This document shows positions 1 to 8,471 of a stretch of 64,000 nt of DNA, in pieces. The notes under the pieces are model-generated. The model saw only the letters and a list, made by a program, of their open reading frames with translations, had not been told where the DNA came from and made no database searches. The position numbers and the translations under genes are program-made. This stretch comes from Pseudomonas sihuiensis (GTDB taxonomy: Bacteria > Pseudomonadota > Gammaproteobacteria > Pseudomonadales > Pseudomonadaceae): NCBI RefSeq assembly GCF_900106015.1, contig NZ_LT629797.1:1178001-1242000 (forward strand). The letters are read 5' to 3'. The first letter of the stretch is position 1. Each line of letters begins with the position of its first letter.

Positions 1-2
1 TC

Positions 3-359
3 GGGCTCGTGCTGCGTTATACGCAAACCTTGATCGCGCAGATGGCGCAGGCCGCCGTTTGTACCCGACATCATTCTATCGATCAGCAGCTCTGTCGCCT
101 GCTCTTGCTCTGGCTTGATCATCTGCCGGGTAACGGTGCGACGGTGCCGCAGGAGTTGCTCGGAGACAGGCCCGGTACGAGTCGCACGAACATGGTAGGC
201 GCCGCCGATAAGCTCAGGCGCCAGGGGATAATCGATTACGACGCCGAGACCGTTACCGTACTCGATCGGCATCAGCTGGAGCAGTTGTGCTGCGAATGCT
301 ACAAGCTCGTCAAGCGGGAAAGTGAGCGTCTCCAGCCCTGCGTGGCACAGCTCAAGTAG
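3..359 (+). CDS. Crp/Fnr-type regulator, C-terminal part (cut by left edge)
   Basis: The open frame runs in from the left edge and stops at TAG 357-359. The visible residues are the end of the dimerisation helix followed by a winged helix-turn-helix: 'VPQELLG...[18 protein letters not shown]' then a beta wing ending in '[11 protein letters not shown]'. This is the layout of the DNA-binding domain of Crp/Fnr-family regulators; the cyclic-nucleotide-like sensor domain would lie to the left of the window. Ligand and targets cannot be judged. It sits just before transposase and radC debris, so it may be the last intact gene before the accessory region. Family call is by motif resemblance only. 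Confidence 0.65.
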   Translation, partial: GLVLRYTQTLIAQMAQAAVCTRHHSIDQQLCRLLLLWLDHLPGNGATVPQELLGDRPGTSRTNMVGAADKLRRQGIIDYDAETVTVLDRHQLEQLCCECYKLVKRESERLQPCVAQLK

Positions 360-388
360 GGGGGATTGGCTGGACTGAGCTGCGTGCC

Positions 389-573
389 AGAGGCGCCAGG
401 AAGTTCAAGGCTACCACCCGCTCCCGCCATTCTCTGACGGTGTCAGATAACCTGCTCAAGCAGGAATTCACGGCATCGGCACCGAATCAGAAATGGGTGG
501 GCGACATCACCTACCTGCCCACGGAGGAAGGTTGGTTGTATCTGGCGGTGGTCATCGATCTGCACTCGCGGGT
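389..573 (+). pseudogene. IS3-type transposase (OrfB) fragment
   Basis: The frame reads '[39 protein letters not shown]', the start of the DDE integrase core of IS3-group OrfB transposases: the WVGDITY block with the first catalytic Asp, then the strand '[10 protein letters not shown]' with its Asp. Homology begins near 389 with no start codon and stops abruptly near 572, where unrelated sequence (a radC fragment on the other strand) begins. The rest of the catalytic domain, including the Glu, is missing, and no terminal inverted repeats are visible. It is therefore a dead fragment, not a functional element. Confidence 0.8.
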
Positions 574-574
574 G

Positions 575-807
575 GCTCTGGCATCCAGAAACAGCGCTGC
601 GAAAACCTCGTGCTCAAAGCCACCCAGCTTCGCGATCAGGTAGTCCTTGACCAACTCCGAAGACGTGAAGGCTGCACCTCGCTGAACCTTCTGGTCGATC
701 ACCTTGCGAGCAGCGTCCAGGATCTACTCCGCTGTAGCAGGCAAATAACGACCTTGCTCGTCGCGAATTATCAGGGAAGCGTCAAAGGCGAGAGAAAGCT
801 GCGACAT
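575..807 (-). pseudogene. radC: radC-like (JAB-domain) gene, truncated and with an internal stop
   Basis: Read on the minus strand from ATG 807, the frame gives MSQLSLAFDASLIIRDEQGR and a few more residues. It meets an in-frame TAG at 726-724, then continues in the same frame through '[19 protein letters not shown]' to '[12 protein letters not shown]'. This matches the N-terminal third of the RadC/JAB-domain proteins common on integrative elements. The zinc-binding HxH...D motif would follow but is lost at the join with the transposase fragment near 572-582. The gene therefore has two independent lesions. RadC-like genes of this kind usually travel with integrative elements, so it supports an old element having occupied this site. 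Confidence 0.75.
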
Positions 808-1380
808 GATCGTGCTCCAGTTGCTTGGACGGAATTGCCCGGAACCGGCCCAGCACGTCGCAGCGCAGCAGTTAGGGGGCGATAAGCCGGCCCCGCCGCA
901 AGCGCGCGAAGCGCGTGCAGCCCTTGACGGTGAGAACGACGTGATAGGGTGAGAGGAAACAGCAAGACCGCCACTCCAGCGATCTCACAGGCGCCACCAG
1001 CAAGCGAAGCGCGCAGGCTCTATCGGCCCAGCGAAAAACGCCCAGAGGCGTTGTTGGCGAACGGCAGGAGCCAATTCGCGCTATGTGACCAATGGCCCAT
1101 CCTGCCGGGTTGGCAGATGGCTGCTACCGAAATATTCTCCGGTCGCTGGGCTAACGAAGTGCTAACAGGCAGTACGCTGACCCCATGCACTCCGTTAGCT
1201 CAGAACCTTCCTTACTGGTCTGTCTTACAGGCCACTTCATTGGCATTTGCCAAAGCTCAGGTCAGCCCTGGCACCTCGCTTCGTTGAGCGTCAGGGTCTT
1301 TCTGTGGCCGAAGTAATCACCAGCGGTACAGGTCTTGGCGTGATCACCGCAGCCTTGGGATGAGTACATGCGTTGATGGA
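808..1380. other. non-coding debris between radC remnant and left repeat
   Basis: No convincing intact gene is visible here. It begins with what would have been the radC promoter region and has small palindromic GC-rich patches (for example around 899-925). Frame 1199-1351 gives about 50 residues ending 'SVAEVITSGTGLGVITAALG', which looks protein-like but has no start codon and no family I recognise. An overlapping frame from ATG 1185 gives about 42 residues. Either may be the tail of a degraded gene. Confidence 0.4.
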
Positions 1381-1793
1381 TATGGAAGCTGCTTGGGGTG
1401 CTTAAGTAAGGCAGTATCAGGCTCGATATGTTCGTCGAAGCGCTGGTGGAGGACTTTACCCCGTTAGCACGGGGGTATCTAAGTAATGGCTAGCAGCCCA
1501 GGTTCAGAGAGCCCGGATTACATACCTATCGGAAAGATGTGATTTCCGTTCGCATACTCCAACCCTCTATCGGCTCAACTCTGAGTAGAGACCGAAAACA
1601 GTCAATACGGCGCAGACCAAACGTTCCGCAATTCGATAGAGCCCCCTTGAAATCCGCAGGCTGCAGCGAATCTAAGTTATTCCGTTTGCGGGACAAAACC
1701 GACGTTAAGTTACTGTTTTTACGAGCATTATTCAGAGACTTAAAATCTCTCGCTCGCAAGGGCGTGCCGGTTCGAGTCCGGCTTCGGGCACCA
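1381..1793 (+). repeat. left copy of the ~410-bp island-flanking direct repeat
   Basis: This stretch matches 30573-30982 in the same orientation along its whole length by eye, with scattered substitutions and small indels. The match starts with the last nine sense codons and stop of tssA (WKLLGVLK then TAA). It runs through about 330 bp without genes (shared blocks include CCCCGTTAGCAC, CTAAGTAATGGCTAGCAGCC and GGCGCAGACCAAA) and ends at the CCA-like end of a tRNA-Leu 3' fragment. Upstream of 1381 the similarity stops, so the tssA body is absent on this side. Confidence 0.9.
1733..1793 (+). pseudogene. 3' part of a tRNA-Leu(UAA) gene, candidate attachment-site half
   Basis: The segment has a perfect 5-bp anticodon stem (AGAGA/TCTCT) around a loop holding TAA, and a long variable arm (CGCTC-GCAA-GGGCG) typical of leucine tRNAs. 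A perfect T arm (GCCGG-TTCGAGT-CCGGC), the 3' acceptor strand and an encoded ACCA end follow. The 5' acceptor strand and the D arm are missing; the bases before the anticodon stem do not fold into them. A tRNA 3' half of this kind is the usual trace left by integration into a tRNA gene. The intact tRNA is not in this window. Confidence 0.8.
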
Positions 1794-2086
1794 CTTAAAT
1801 CAAGCGCTTACGTTTTTTCGGCGGCATGGCTTGGTCCGTAATCCTCGCACTCATCCGCAGTCGATCTGATCAGCAAGCAGTCGATCGACGTTACTGCCAG
1901 CGTCATGTCATGAAACGTTCCTGCCACGGATGATCCCCCGTCAAGCCGGCCCCGGTCGCTGCTTGCACCGTGGTGCTCAAGCTAGCCTCGCAAACCCCAT
2001 TCTCGCATCCGCCTTTTAAGCCAGATACTTTCCTTGACTTCTAGCCTGCGAGGCGCAGACTTTGTCAAGTAACAGCAGCAAACCCC
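1794..2086. other. spacer between left repeat and hsp20 remnant
   Basis: No gene or tRNA is visible. Any promoter for the stress module should lie here. Candidate heat-shock-like hexamers (CCCCATTC at 1996-2003, CTTGAC at 2033-2038) are present but not properly paired, so no promoter is claimed. Confidence 0.35.
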
Positions 2087-2434
2087 TTGGGCTTGGCTGG
2101 ATTTGGTTTTCCGACGCTTGTCATGCCGCGCTTGCCGTTCGATTGGCTAGGCATGCTGAAGCTGGCGTTGGATATTCAGGAAACCGATAAGCAGCACAGG
2201 ATTTCCCTCGACGGTCCCGGTGTCGAGGAAAAGGACTTCCAGATCACGCCCGACAACGACGTGCCGATGGTGCGAGGTGAAAGCGCCAGGAGCAAGAGAA
2301 GAGCGAAGCGGCTTTTCTCGTGTCGAACTCTCCTACGGCAGTTTCCAGTGTGCACTGAACCTGCCCGACGATGCCAACCAGGATTCGAAGCGCGAAGCAA
2401 GTGCACCGAAGCACGGCGGCTCGATTCCGATTGA
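2087..2434 (+). pseudogene. hsp20: small heat-shock protein Hsp20, decayed
   Basis: The first frame contains 'LKLALDIQETDKQHRISLDG' and 'PGVEEKDFQITPDNDVPMVRGE', the start of the alpha-crystallin domain of the Hsp20 paired with clpK in heat-resistance islands. After about 2275 the match jumps to another frame: 'VELSYGSFQCALNLPDDANQDS', then 'KREASAPKHGGSIPIEAE'. Between DANQDS and KREASAPK roughly 15 residues that normally carry the conserved G-V/I-L motif are missing. The N-terminal arm is also not recognisable. A frameshift plus loss of the core motif means no working chaperone. Its place directly before clpK is the normal one. Confidence 0.8.
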
Positions 2435-2481
2435 AGCTGAGTCGGATATTCCATTGCGGTCGCCACGAAGTCCCACCAGGG

Positions 2482-2512
2482 GACGAGGTGCCGCGGCATG
2501 CCGCACCTCGTC
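2482..2512 (+). other. stem-loop in the clpK leader
   Basis: GACGAGGTGC (2482-2491) pairs perfectly with GCACCTCGTC (2503-2512) over 10 bp, with further partial pairing inside the loop. It lies 12 bases before the clpK ribosome site AAGGAG (2525-2530). There is no following T-run, so it is not an obvious terminator. It could be a leftover of the hsp20-clpK junction or affect clpK translation or mRNA stability; function unproven. Confidence 0.5.
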
Positions 2513-2537
2513 ATCTCAATGACTAAGGAGCGTCCGC

Positions 2538-5303
2538 ATGGCCAGGAAGCAATGTCAACTCTGCGGCCAACCCGCCACCGCGCGGGTGGAAGCCAATCTC
2601 AATGGTCGCCTCACCACCATGCTGTTGTGTGACGATCACTACCGCCAACTGGTGCGCCAGCAAAAACGCGCCATTTCCCCGCTGGAAGCCCTTTTCGGCT
2701 CGCGCAGCGGCCTGTTTGAAGATTTTCTGGGCAGCGATTTCTTCCGCATCGGAGAAGAGTCGGCACCGGCTGCAGCCGATGCCGATGAAGTGGTCGATGC
2801 GTCGTTTGGCGAACCAGCCTCCACGGCATCTGGCACGCCGCGCCGTCGCGGCAGCGGGCTGGCCAGCCGCATCAGCGAACACTCCGAGGCCCTGCTGCAG
2901 GAAGCCGCCAAGCATGCCGCGGACTTCGGTCGCTCCGAAGTCGATACGGAACACCTGCTGCTGGCGCTGGCCGACAGCGATGTGATCAAGACCATCCTGA
3001 GCCAGTTCAAGATCAAGGGCGATGACCTCAAACGTCAGATCGAAGCCGAAGCCAAGCGTGGCGACACGCCGTTTGAAGGCGAGATCGGCGTGTCGCCACG
3101 GGTGAAGGATGCGCTCAGTCGCGCCTTCGTCGCCTCCAATGAATTAGGACACTCCTACGTCGGGCCCGAGCACTTCCTGATCGGCCTGGCCGAAGAGGGC
3201 GAAGGGCTGGCCGCCAACTTGCTGCGCCGCTATGGCCTCACGCCGCAGGCCCTGCGCCAGCAGGTAAACAAGGTGGTCGGCAAAGGTGCGGAGGATGGCC
3301 GCGCCGAGACGCCGACCAATACGCCGGAGCTCGACAAGTATTCGCGCGATCTCACCAAGATGGCCCATGCGGGCAAGCTGGATCCGGTCATCGGCCGTGC
3401 GCAGGAAATCGAAACCACCATCGAGGTGCTGGCGCGGCGCAAGAAGAACAACCCCGTATTGATCGGCGAGCCTGGCGTGGGCAAGACCGCCATCGTCGAG
3501 GGGTTGGCACAGCGCATGGTGGCCGGCGAGGTGCCCGAGACGCTGCGCGACAAGCGCCTGGTAGAGCTGAACATCAACTCCATGGTGGCCGGCGCGAAGT
3601 ACCGTGGCGAGTTCGAGGAACGCGTGCAGAAGGTGCTGAAGGAGATCTCCGAGCACCAGGGCGAGATGATCCTCTTCATCGACGAGGTGCACACCATTGT
3701 GGGCGCCGGCCAGGGTGGTGGCGAGGGCGGGTTGGACGTGGCCAATGTCTTCAAGCCGATGATGGCGCGCGGTGAGCTGAACCTGATCGGCGCGACGACG
3801 CTCAACGAGTACCAGAAGTACATCGAGAAGGACGCCGCGCTGGAGCGGCGCTTCCAGCCGGTCATGGTGCCCGAGCCAACGGTGGCGCAGACCATCATGA
3901 TCCTGTGCGGCCTGCGCGATACCTTCGAAGCGCACCACAAGGTCAGCATCACCGAGGACGCGATCATCGCGGCCGCCGAGCTGTCCGATCGCTACGTCAC
4001 CGCGCGCTTCCTGCCGGACAAGGCCATCGATCTGCTCGATCAGGCTGCTGCCCGCGTGAAGCTGTCGGCGACGGCCCGCCCCGTTGCGGTGCAGGAGTTG
4101 GAGGCCGAACTGCACCAGTTGCGCCGGGAGCAGGACTACCTGGCTTCCCGCAAGCAATACGATAATGCGTCGGAGGTCGGCAAGCGCATCGAAACCAAGG
4201 AAACCGAACTCAAGACGCAGGTCGAGGACTGGGAACGCGAGCGCGGCTCGGGCAGCGCCGAAGTCAAGGCGGAACACGTGGCGCAGATCGTCTCGCGCCT
4301 GACCGGCATCCCGGTCAATGAGCTGACGGTGGAGGAGCGCGAGAAGCTGCTGCACCTGGAGCAGCGGCTGCACGAGCGTCTGGTGGGGCAGGACGAGGCG
4401 GTACGCGCGGTGGCGGATGCGGTACGGCTGTCGCGCGCGGGGCTACGCGAAGGCAGCAAGCCCGTGGCCACGTTCCTGTTCCTGGGCCCCACCGGCGTCG
4501 GCAAGACCGAGCTCGCCAAGGCGCTGGCCGAATCCGTCTACGGCGACGAGGGCGCCCTGTTGCGCATCGACATGTCGGAGTACGGCGAGCGCCATACCGT
4601 GGCACGGCTGGTGGGCGCTCCCCCGGGCTACGTCGGCTATGACGAAGGCGGCCAGCTCACTGAGAAGGTCCGTCGCAAGCCCTACAGCGTGCTGCTGCTC
4701 GACGAGATCGAGAAGGCCCACCCCGACGTCTACAACATCCTGTTGCAGGTGTTCGACGACGGGCGACTCACCGACGGCAAGGGGCGCGTGGTGGACTTCA
4801 CCAACACCATCATCATTGCCACCTCCAACCTGGGATCCGACATCATTCAGCGCCGGCTGAAGGCGCGCGGAGCTGCCGGCGAGGAGTACGAGAAGACCAA
4901 GGCAGAGGTGATGGACGTGCTGCGCGGGCACTTCCGCCCCGAGTTCCTCAACCGCATCGACGAGCTCATCGTCTTCCATGCGTTGGGCAGGGAGGAGATC
5001 CGCCACATCGTCGGCCTGCAACTCGATCGCGTGGCCCGCAGTGCCGCAAGCCAGGGTGTGACGCTGACGTTCGATGGGACGCTGGTCGATCACTTCGCGG
5101 AAGAAGGTTACAAGCCCGAATTCGGCGCTCGCGAGCTCAAGCGACTGATTCGCAGCGAGCTGGAAACGGCACTGGCGCGCGAGATGCTCGGCGGTGGCAT
5201 CGGCAAGGGCGATCACGCCCATGCACGTTGGGACGACAAGGCGGAACGGGTCGCGTTCGACCGCAAGCAACCCGCTCCGACCAGCGCCGAAGCCCCCCCC
5301 TGA
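2538..5303 (+). CDS. clpK: ClpK/ClpG-type AAA+ disaggregase of heat-resistance islands
   Basis: 921 residues, HSP100/Clp family. The N terminus carries a small zinc-ribbon-like segment (CxxC at 6-9, then 'LLCDDHY'), a feature of ClpK/ClpG rather than ClpB. A Clp-N repeat region, AAA-1 (Walker A GEPGVGKT, Walker B 'ILFIDEVHT'), a shortened middle coiled coil, AAA-2 (Walker A GPTGVGKT, Walker B '[10 protein letters not shown]') and the C-terminal D2-small domain follow. The family is known as a stand-alone disaggregase that raises heat survival. ATG 2538 follows AAGGAG at 8 bases. It lies just after the hsp20 remnant, as in transmissible stress-tolerance loci. All catalytic motifs are intact, so the protein is expected to work even though its sHsp partner is lost. 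Confidence 0.93.
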   Translation: MARKQCQLCGQPATARVEANLNGRLTTMLLCDDHYRQLVRQQKRAISPLEALFGSRSGLFEDFLGSDFFRIGEESAPAAADADEVVDASFGEPASTASGTPRRRGSGLASRISEHSEALLQEAAKHAADFGRSEVDTEHLLLALADSDVIKTILSQFKIKGDDLKRQIEAEAKRGDTPFEGEIGVSPRVKDALSRAFVASNELGHSYVGPEHFLIGLAEEGEGLAANLLRRYGLTPQALRQQVNKVVGKGAEDGRAETPTNTPELDKYSRDLTKMAHAGKLDPVIGRAQEIETTIEVLARRKKNNPVLIGEPGVGKTAIVEGLAQRMVAGEVPETLRDKRLVELNINSMVAGAKYRGEFEERVQKVLKEISEHQGEMILFIDEVHTIVGAGQGGGEGGLDVANVFKPMMARGELNLIGATTLNEYQKYIEKDAALERRFQPVMVPEPTVAQTIMILCGLRDTFEAHHKVSITEDAIIAAAELSDRYVTARFLPDKAIDLLDQAAARVKLSATARPVAVQELEAELHQLRREQDYLASRKQYDNASEVGKRIETKETELKTQVEDWERERGSGSAEVKAEHVAQIVSRLTGIPVNELTVEEREKLLHLEQRLHERLVGQDEAVRAVADAVRLSRAGLREGSKPVATFLFLGPTGVGKTELAKALAESVYGDEGALLRIDMSEYGERHTVARLVGAPPGYVGYDEGGQLTEKVRRKPYSVLLLDEIEKAHPDVYNILLQVFDDGRLTDGKGRVVDFTNTIIIATSNLGSDIIQRRLKARGAAGEEYEKTKAEVMDVLRGHFRPEFLNRIDELIVFHALGREEIRHIVGLQLDRVARSAASQGVTLTFDGTLVDHFAEEGYKPEFGARELKRLIRSELETALAREMLGGGIGKGDHAHARWDDKAERVAFDRKQPAPTSAEAPP

Positions 5304-5672
5304 ATCTGCGCAACCGCCGGGCCCGCCCAGGGAGTCGAGCAAGGGGACGCGCAAGAAGAAGTCCGAAAGTGGCAAGGCATGAAGCACGGGGCTGCCCTAA
5401 TCCTGAAAATGGGAGACGGGCAGCCCCTATGTTCGCTTTGAGGCGCCGGGCATCTTTCGGCTTAAGCCTCGCCCATCCAAGTACGACGTTACTGCGCGCG
5501 CGTGGTGGAGTAGCCCAGGCTGCACGACATCCTGTCGTGACGACCTGTTGGTCTGCCGACATCGCCCGCGAAATGACCACTTGTTTCGACATGGACGAAG
5601 GTCTGGACTGGCACAAGAGGCGCAGCGACCGCGATTTCTCCTAGGAGTGGCCTGTTTCTGAAGGAGTGGTGC
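5304..5672. other. clpK-psiE spacer, no convincing gene
   Basis: 369 bp between clpK and psiE. Open frames here (for example one overlapping the end of clpK and running to 5644) show no recognisable domain and look incidental. In larger stress-tolerance loci this position holds further sHsp, yfdX, hdeD and thioredoxin genes, so the spacer may be a deletion scar. A good ribosome site (GAAGGAG, about 5660) precedes psiE. Confidence 0.4.
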
Positions 5673-6143
5673 ATGAACAACAGCAATCAGACCGGGACGA
5701 CACTCGAACGACTCCGCCGTGACTGGGCGGTGATGACGTTTTACGAACGCTTCGAGCAGGCCGTCGCCATCATCCTTTCAGCGGTGATGGTGGTGATTAT
5801 TGTGGTGTCTCTGGTGCAGCTGATTCAAATTGTCTTCAGCCTGCTGATCATCGATGCATTCAATCCGCTCGACCACAAGATCTTCCAGAGTGTGTTCGGC
5901 ATGATCATGACGCTTCTGATCGCGATGGAATTCAAGCACTCCATCGTGCGCGTGGCCCTGCGCCGTGACAGCATCATTCAGGTCAAGACGGTCATCCTGA
6001 TCGGGTTGATTGCCCTGTCCCGCAAGTTCGTGATTCTCGATCCCGATGTCGGCCCGGCCAAAGTCGCCGCATTGGCCGGCGCCACTCTGGCCCTGGGGCT
6101 GACCTATTGGCTGTTGCGTGAGCGCGATGACCGAATTGTCTAG
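5673..6143 (+). CDS. psiE: PsiE-family membrane protein
   Basis: 156 residues with four predicted membrane segments: 'AVAIILSAVMVVIIVVSLVQL', a second after 'FQSVFGMIMTLLIAMEF', 'VKTVILIGLIALSRKFVIL' and 'VAALAGATLALGLTYWLL'. The sequence fits the phosphate-starvation-inducible PsiE family, whose biochemical role is not established. A PsiE member is a standard passenger of clpK heat-resistance islands, which is the main reason to see it as cargo rather than a phosphate gene. ATG 5673 follows a GAAGGAG site. No Pho box was noticed upstream. Confidence 0.85.
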   Translation: MNNSNQTGTTLERLRRDWAVMTFYERFEQAVAIILSAVMVVIIVVSLVQLIQIVFSLLIIDAFNPLDHKIFQSVFGMIMTLLIAMEFKHSIVRVALRRDSIIQVKTVILIGLIALSRKFVILDPDVGPAKVAALAGATLALGLTYWLLRERDDRIV

Positions 6144-6438
6144 GACGCCACGCCTCACAGTGAGTGGTCCGCGCCACAAACGTCGAGCCTGGTCACGGCA
6201 TCGCTTGCGTAACTGCCTGAAAACAGCGCTACCGGTTTGGACGTCGATCAGTTTCGCCGCACTCGCCGTCGGCTTTTTACTTGGCGAAAGGGGGCTGTGG
6301 GGCCCCCTGCGAGCCAGCCTATTCGTCTTGTCATTCGAACCGGTGGCGGCTACAGCGCTGAGGCTGAAGTCGTATGTCACGCGTGCCATCCAGTCGGATG
6401 AAGCACCCGAAATCGAGGGTGTAAGAACGTTTTTGTAA
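6127..6438 (+). CDS. small hypothetical protein with one membrane segment
   Basis: 103 residues from ATG 6127, which overlaps the end of psiE by 17 bases. The N-terminal third is very basic ('RHKRRAWSRHRLRN') and one hydrophobic stretch follows ('ISFAALAVGFLLGERGLWG'). No family is recognised. The overlap and the shared strand suggest it belongs to the psiE-kef run, but it could be a chance frame or the remains of a longer gene. Confidence 0.35.
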   Translation: MTELSRTPRLTVSGPRHKRRAWSRHRLRNCLKTALPVWTSISFAALAVGFLLGERGLWGPLRASLFVLSFEPVAATALRLKSYVTRAIQSDEAPEIEGVRTFL

Positions 6439-6469
6439 CCGCTCCTGATATGGGCTGAGGGTCAAGGCT

Positions 6470-8251
6470 ATGGCCGCTGAAGGCTACGCAGGACAATTAT
6501 TGGGTGTCATCACGTTGCTCGCTGCGGCCGTGGTGGCAGTGCCGCTGCTCAAACGTATCGGGTTCGGCTCGGTGCTGGGTTACCTGACAGCGGGGATGAT
6601 GATTGGTCCCTTCGGACTGCAACTGATCCATGACCCCCACACCATCATTCAGGTTGGCGAGCTGGGTGTGGTGATGTTTCTTTTTGTGATTGGACTGGAG
6701 CTGAAGCCCTCGCATCTATGGGAGCTGCGTGGGCAGATATTTGGGCTGGGCAGCCTGCAGGTGGTGGTCTGTGCTTTTCTGCTCACCTTCGTCGGTATGG
6801 CCTTTGGTTTCCCCTGGCAGGTGTCGTTTGTGTGCGGGGCCGGTTTTGTACTCACATCCACAGCCTTGGTTATGCAAGTCCTCTCGGAACGCGGTGACAT
6901 AACCGAGCCGAGGGGGCAGCGCATCGTGTCCATTTTGCTGTTTGAAGACCTGTTGATCGTGCCGTTACTGGCGGTGGTGGCATTTCTGGCCCCCACTGAA
7001 TTGGTGCATGAACCCACTTCACCCCTTTGGCAGCGTATCGGTATCGCCGCCCTGTCCCTGGGCGCACTGGCGGCCATCGGATTGTGGCTGCTCAATCCGC
7101 TGTTTCGGGTATTGGCCCAAGCCCGGGCGCGCGAGGTGATGACCGCCGCCGCGCTACTGGTGGTGCTGGGGGCAGCGCTGCTGATGGAAATCGGCGGGCT
7201 TTCAATGGCGATGGGGGCGTTCGTTGCCGGCGTGCTGCTGTCGGAATCCACCTTCCGCCACCAGTTGGAGGCCGACATAGAGCCGTTTCGCGGCCTGCTG
7301 CTGGGGTTGTTTTTTCTTGGCGTCGGCATGGCCTTGGATCTGCAAGTGGTGGCCACGAACTGGATGCTCATCACCTCTGGTCTGCTGGCGCTGATGCTGG
7401 TCAAGGCGCTGTGCATTTATGCGGTCGCGCGCCTCGCGAAGAGCCCCCATGGCGATGCGCTGGATCGTGCCGTGCTTATGGCGCAGGGGGGCGAATTTGC
7501 TTTTGTGCTGTTTGCCGAGGCGCTCAAGCTCAGGGTCATCAGTCCCGAAGTCAACGCCAATATGACGGCTATCGTGGTGCTCTCCATGGCCATTACGCCG
7601 GTGGCCTTACTGCTGTACAGACGTTTGGCCCGCTCGCAGAGCGTTTCCATGGACGGTGTGGAGCCCGCACATAATCTGCAAGGCAATGTACTCATCATCG
7701 GTTTTGGCCGCGTGGGCCAGATTGCCTGCCAGGCACCCCTCGCTCAGGGAGCGAAACTTTCCATTATCGAGATAGATCCGGAAGTGATCCGCGCCGTGGA
7801 GCCCTATGGTTTCAAGGCCTATTACGGTGATGGTGCCCGCCATGAAATATTGCAGGCTGCCGGTGCCCATCACGCCCGCGCCATCATCGTTTGTGTGAAC
7901 GACAAGAAAGCCGCGACACGCATAGTCGAAAGTACGCGGCATTACTGCCCGCAAGTGAAATTGCTGGTGCGTGCCTTTGACCGCGAACACGCGCTGGAGC
8001 TGGTCAAGCACGACGCGGACTACATAGTGCGGGAAACCTTTGAGTCGGCCCTGCTGCTCGGCCGTCAGGCCGTGCTGACGCTGGGTGCGTCTGAGCACGA
8101 AGCCGACGCGGTAACCGAGGAAGTGCGCATGCGCGATGCCGAGCGTTTTGCTTTGGAAACAGCGGGAGGTCTGTTTGCCGGGCGAGCATTGGTACTGGGA
8201 AACATCGAGCATATCGAACCGCCGAACCAAGAAGCGCGGGACACCCAGTGA
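6470..8251 (+). CDS. kefB: Kef-type CPA2 cation:proton antiporter
   Basis: 593 residues. The first ~380 form a 12-13 helix CPA2 transporter domain (start 'LLGVITLLAAAVVAVPLLKR', conserved 'GYLTAGMMIGPFG' and 'LGVVMFLFVIGLELKP'). From about 400 an RCK_N nucleotide-binding domain starts with the Rossmann motif 'NVLIIGFGRVGQIA' and an acidic partner 'LSIIEIDPEVI'. KefB/KefC proteins exchange K+ for H+ and are gated by glutathione adducts, protecting against electrophiles. A Kef-like antiporter is a regular member of clpK islands, so this is cargo of the stress module. Symbol follows that usage; KefB versus KefC specificity cannot be decided here. Confidence 0.88.
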   Translation: MAAEGYAGQLLGVITLLAAAVVAVPLLKRIGFGSVLGYLTAGMMIGPFGLQLIHDPHTIIQVGELGVVMFLFVIGLELKPSHLWELRGQIFGLGSLQVVVCAFLLTFVGMAFGFPWQVSFVCGAGFVLTSTALVMQVLSERGDITEPRGQRIVSILLFEDLLIVPLLAVVAFLAPTELVHEPTSPLWQRIGIAALSLGALAAIGLWLLNPLFRVLAQARAREVMTAAALLVVLGAALLMEIGGLSMAMGAFVAGVLLSESTFRHQLEADIEPFRGLLLGLFFLGVGMALDLQVVATNWMLITSGLLALMLVKALCIYAVARLAKSPHGDALDRAVLMAQGGEFAFVLFAEALKLRVISPEVNANMTAIVVLSMAITPVALLLYRRLARSQSVSMDGVEPAHNLQGNVLIIGFGRVGQIACQAPLAQGAKLSIIEIDPEVIRAVEPYGFKAYYGDGARHEILQAAGAHHARAIIVCVNDKKAATRIVESTRHYCPQVKLLVRAFDREHALELVKHDADYIVRETFESALLLGRQAVLTLGASEHEADAVTEEVRMRDAERFALETAGGLFAGRALVLGNIEHIEPPNQEARDTQ

Positions 8252-8471
8252 GCATTCATTCGGGATCGTATAGAGCTGTCGCCGTCGACCGCCCCGCTCT
8301 GTATCGCTGCCTTGCAGCGGGGGTAACTGGCGATTTCGCAACGCATCGCCCCCGGACTATCACAAACGCCCTGCGCGGCGTTCCGGGTGGCCTTGATAAC
8401 GCTGATTTGATATCCGCTCGCAGGGATGTCTTTCAGCTCCTCAACATCTTTTGAAATAGGTAGGAGGGCGT

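Noticed and set aside
1996..2060. Heat-shock (sigma-32-like) promoter before hsp20/clpK
   Set aside because: CCCCATTC and CTTGAC words exist but are in the wrong order and spacing for a sigma-32 promoter; not claimed.
3144..4373. 409-residue minus-strand frame inside clpK
   Set aside because: It lies wholly antisense to clpK, has low-complexity His/Leu/Arg-rich content and no domain; a shadow of high-GC coding sequence.
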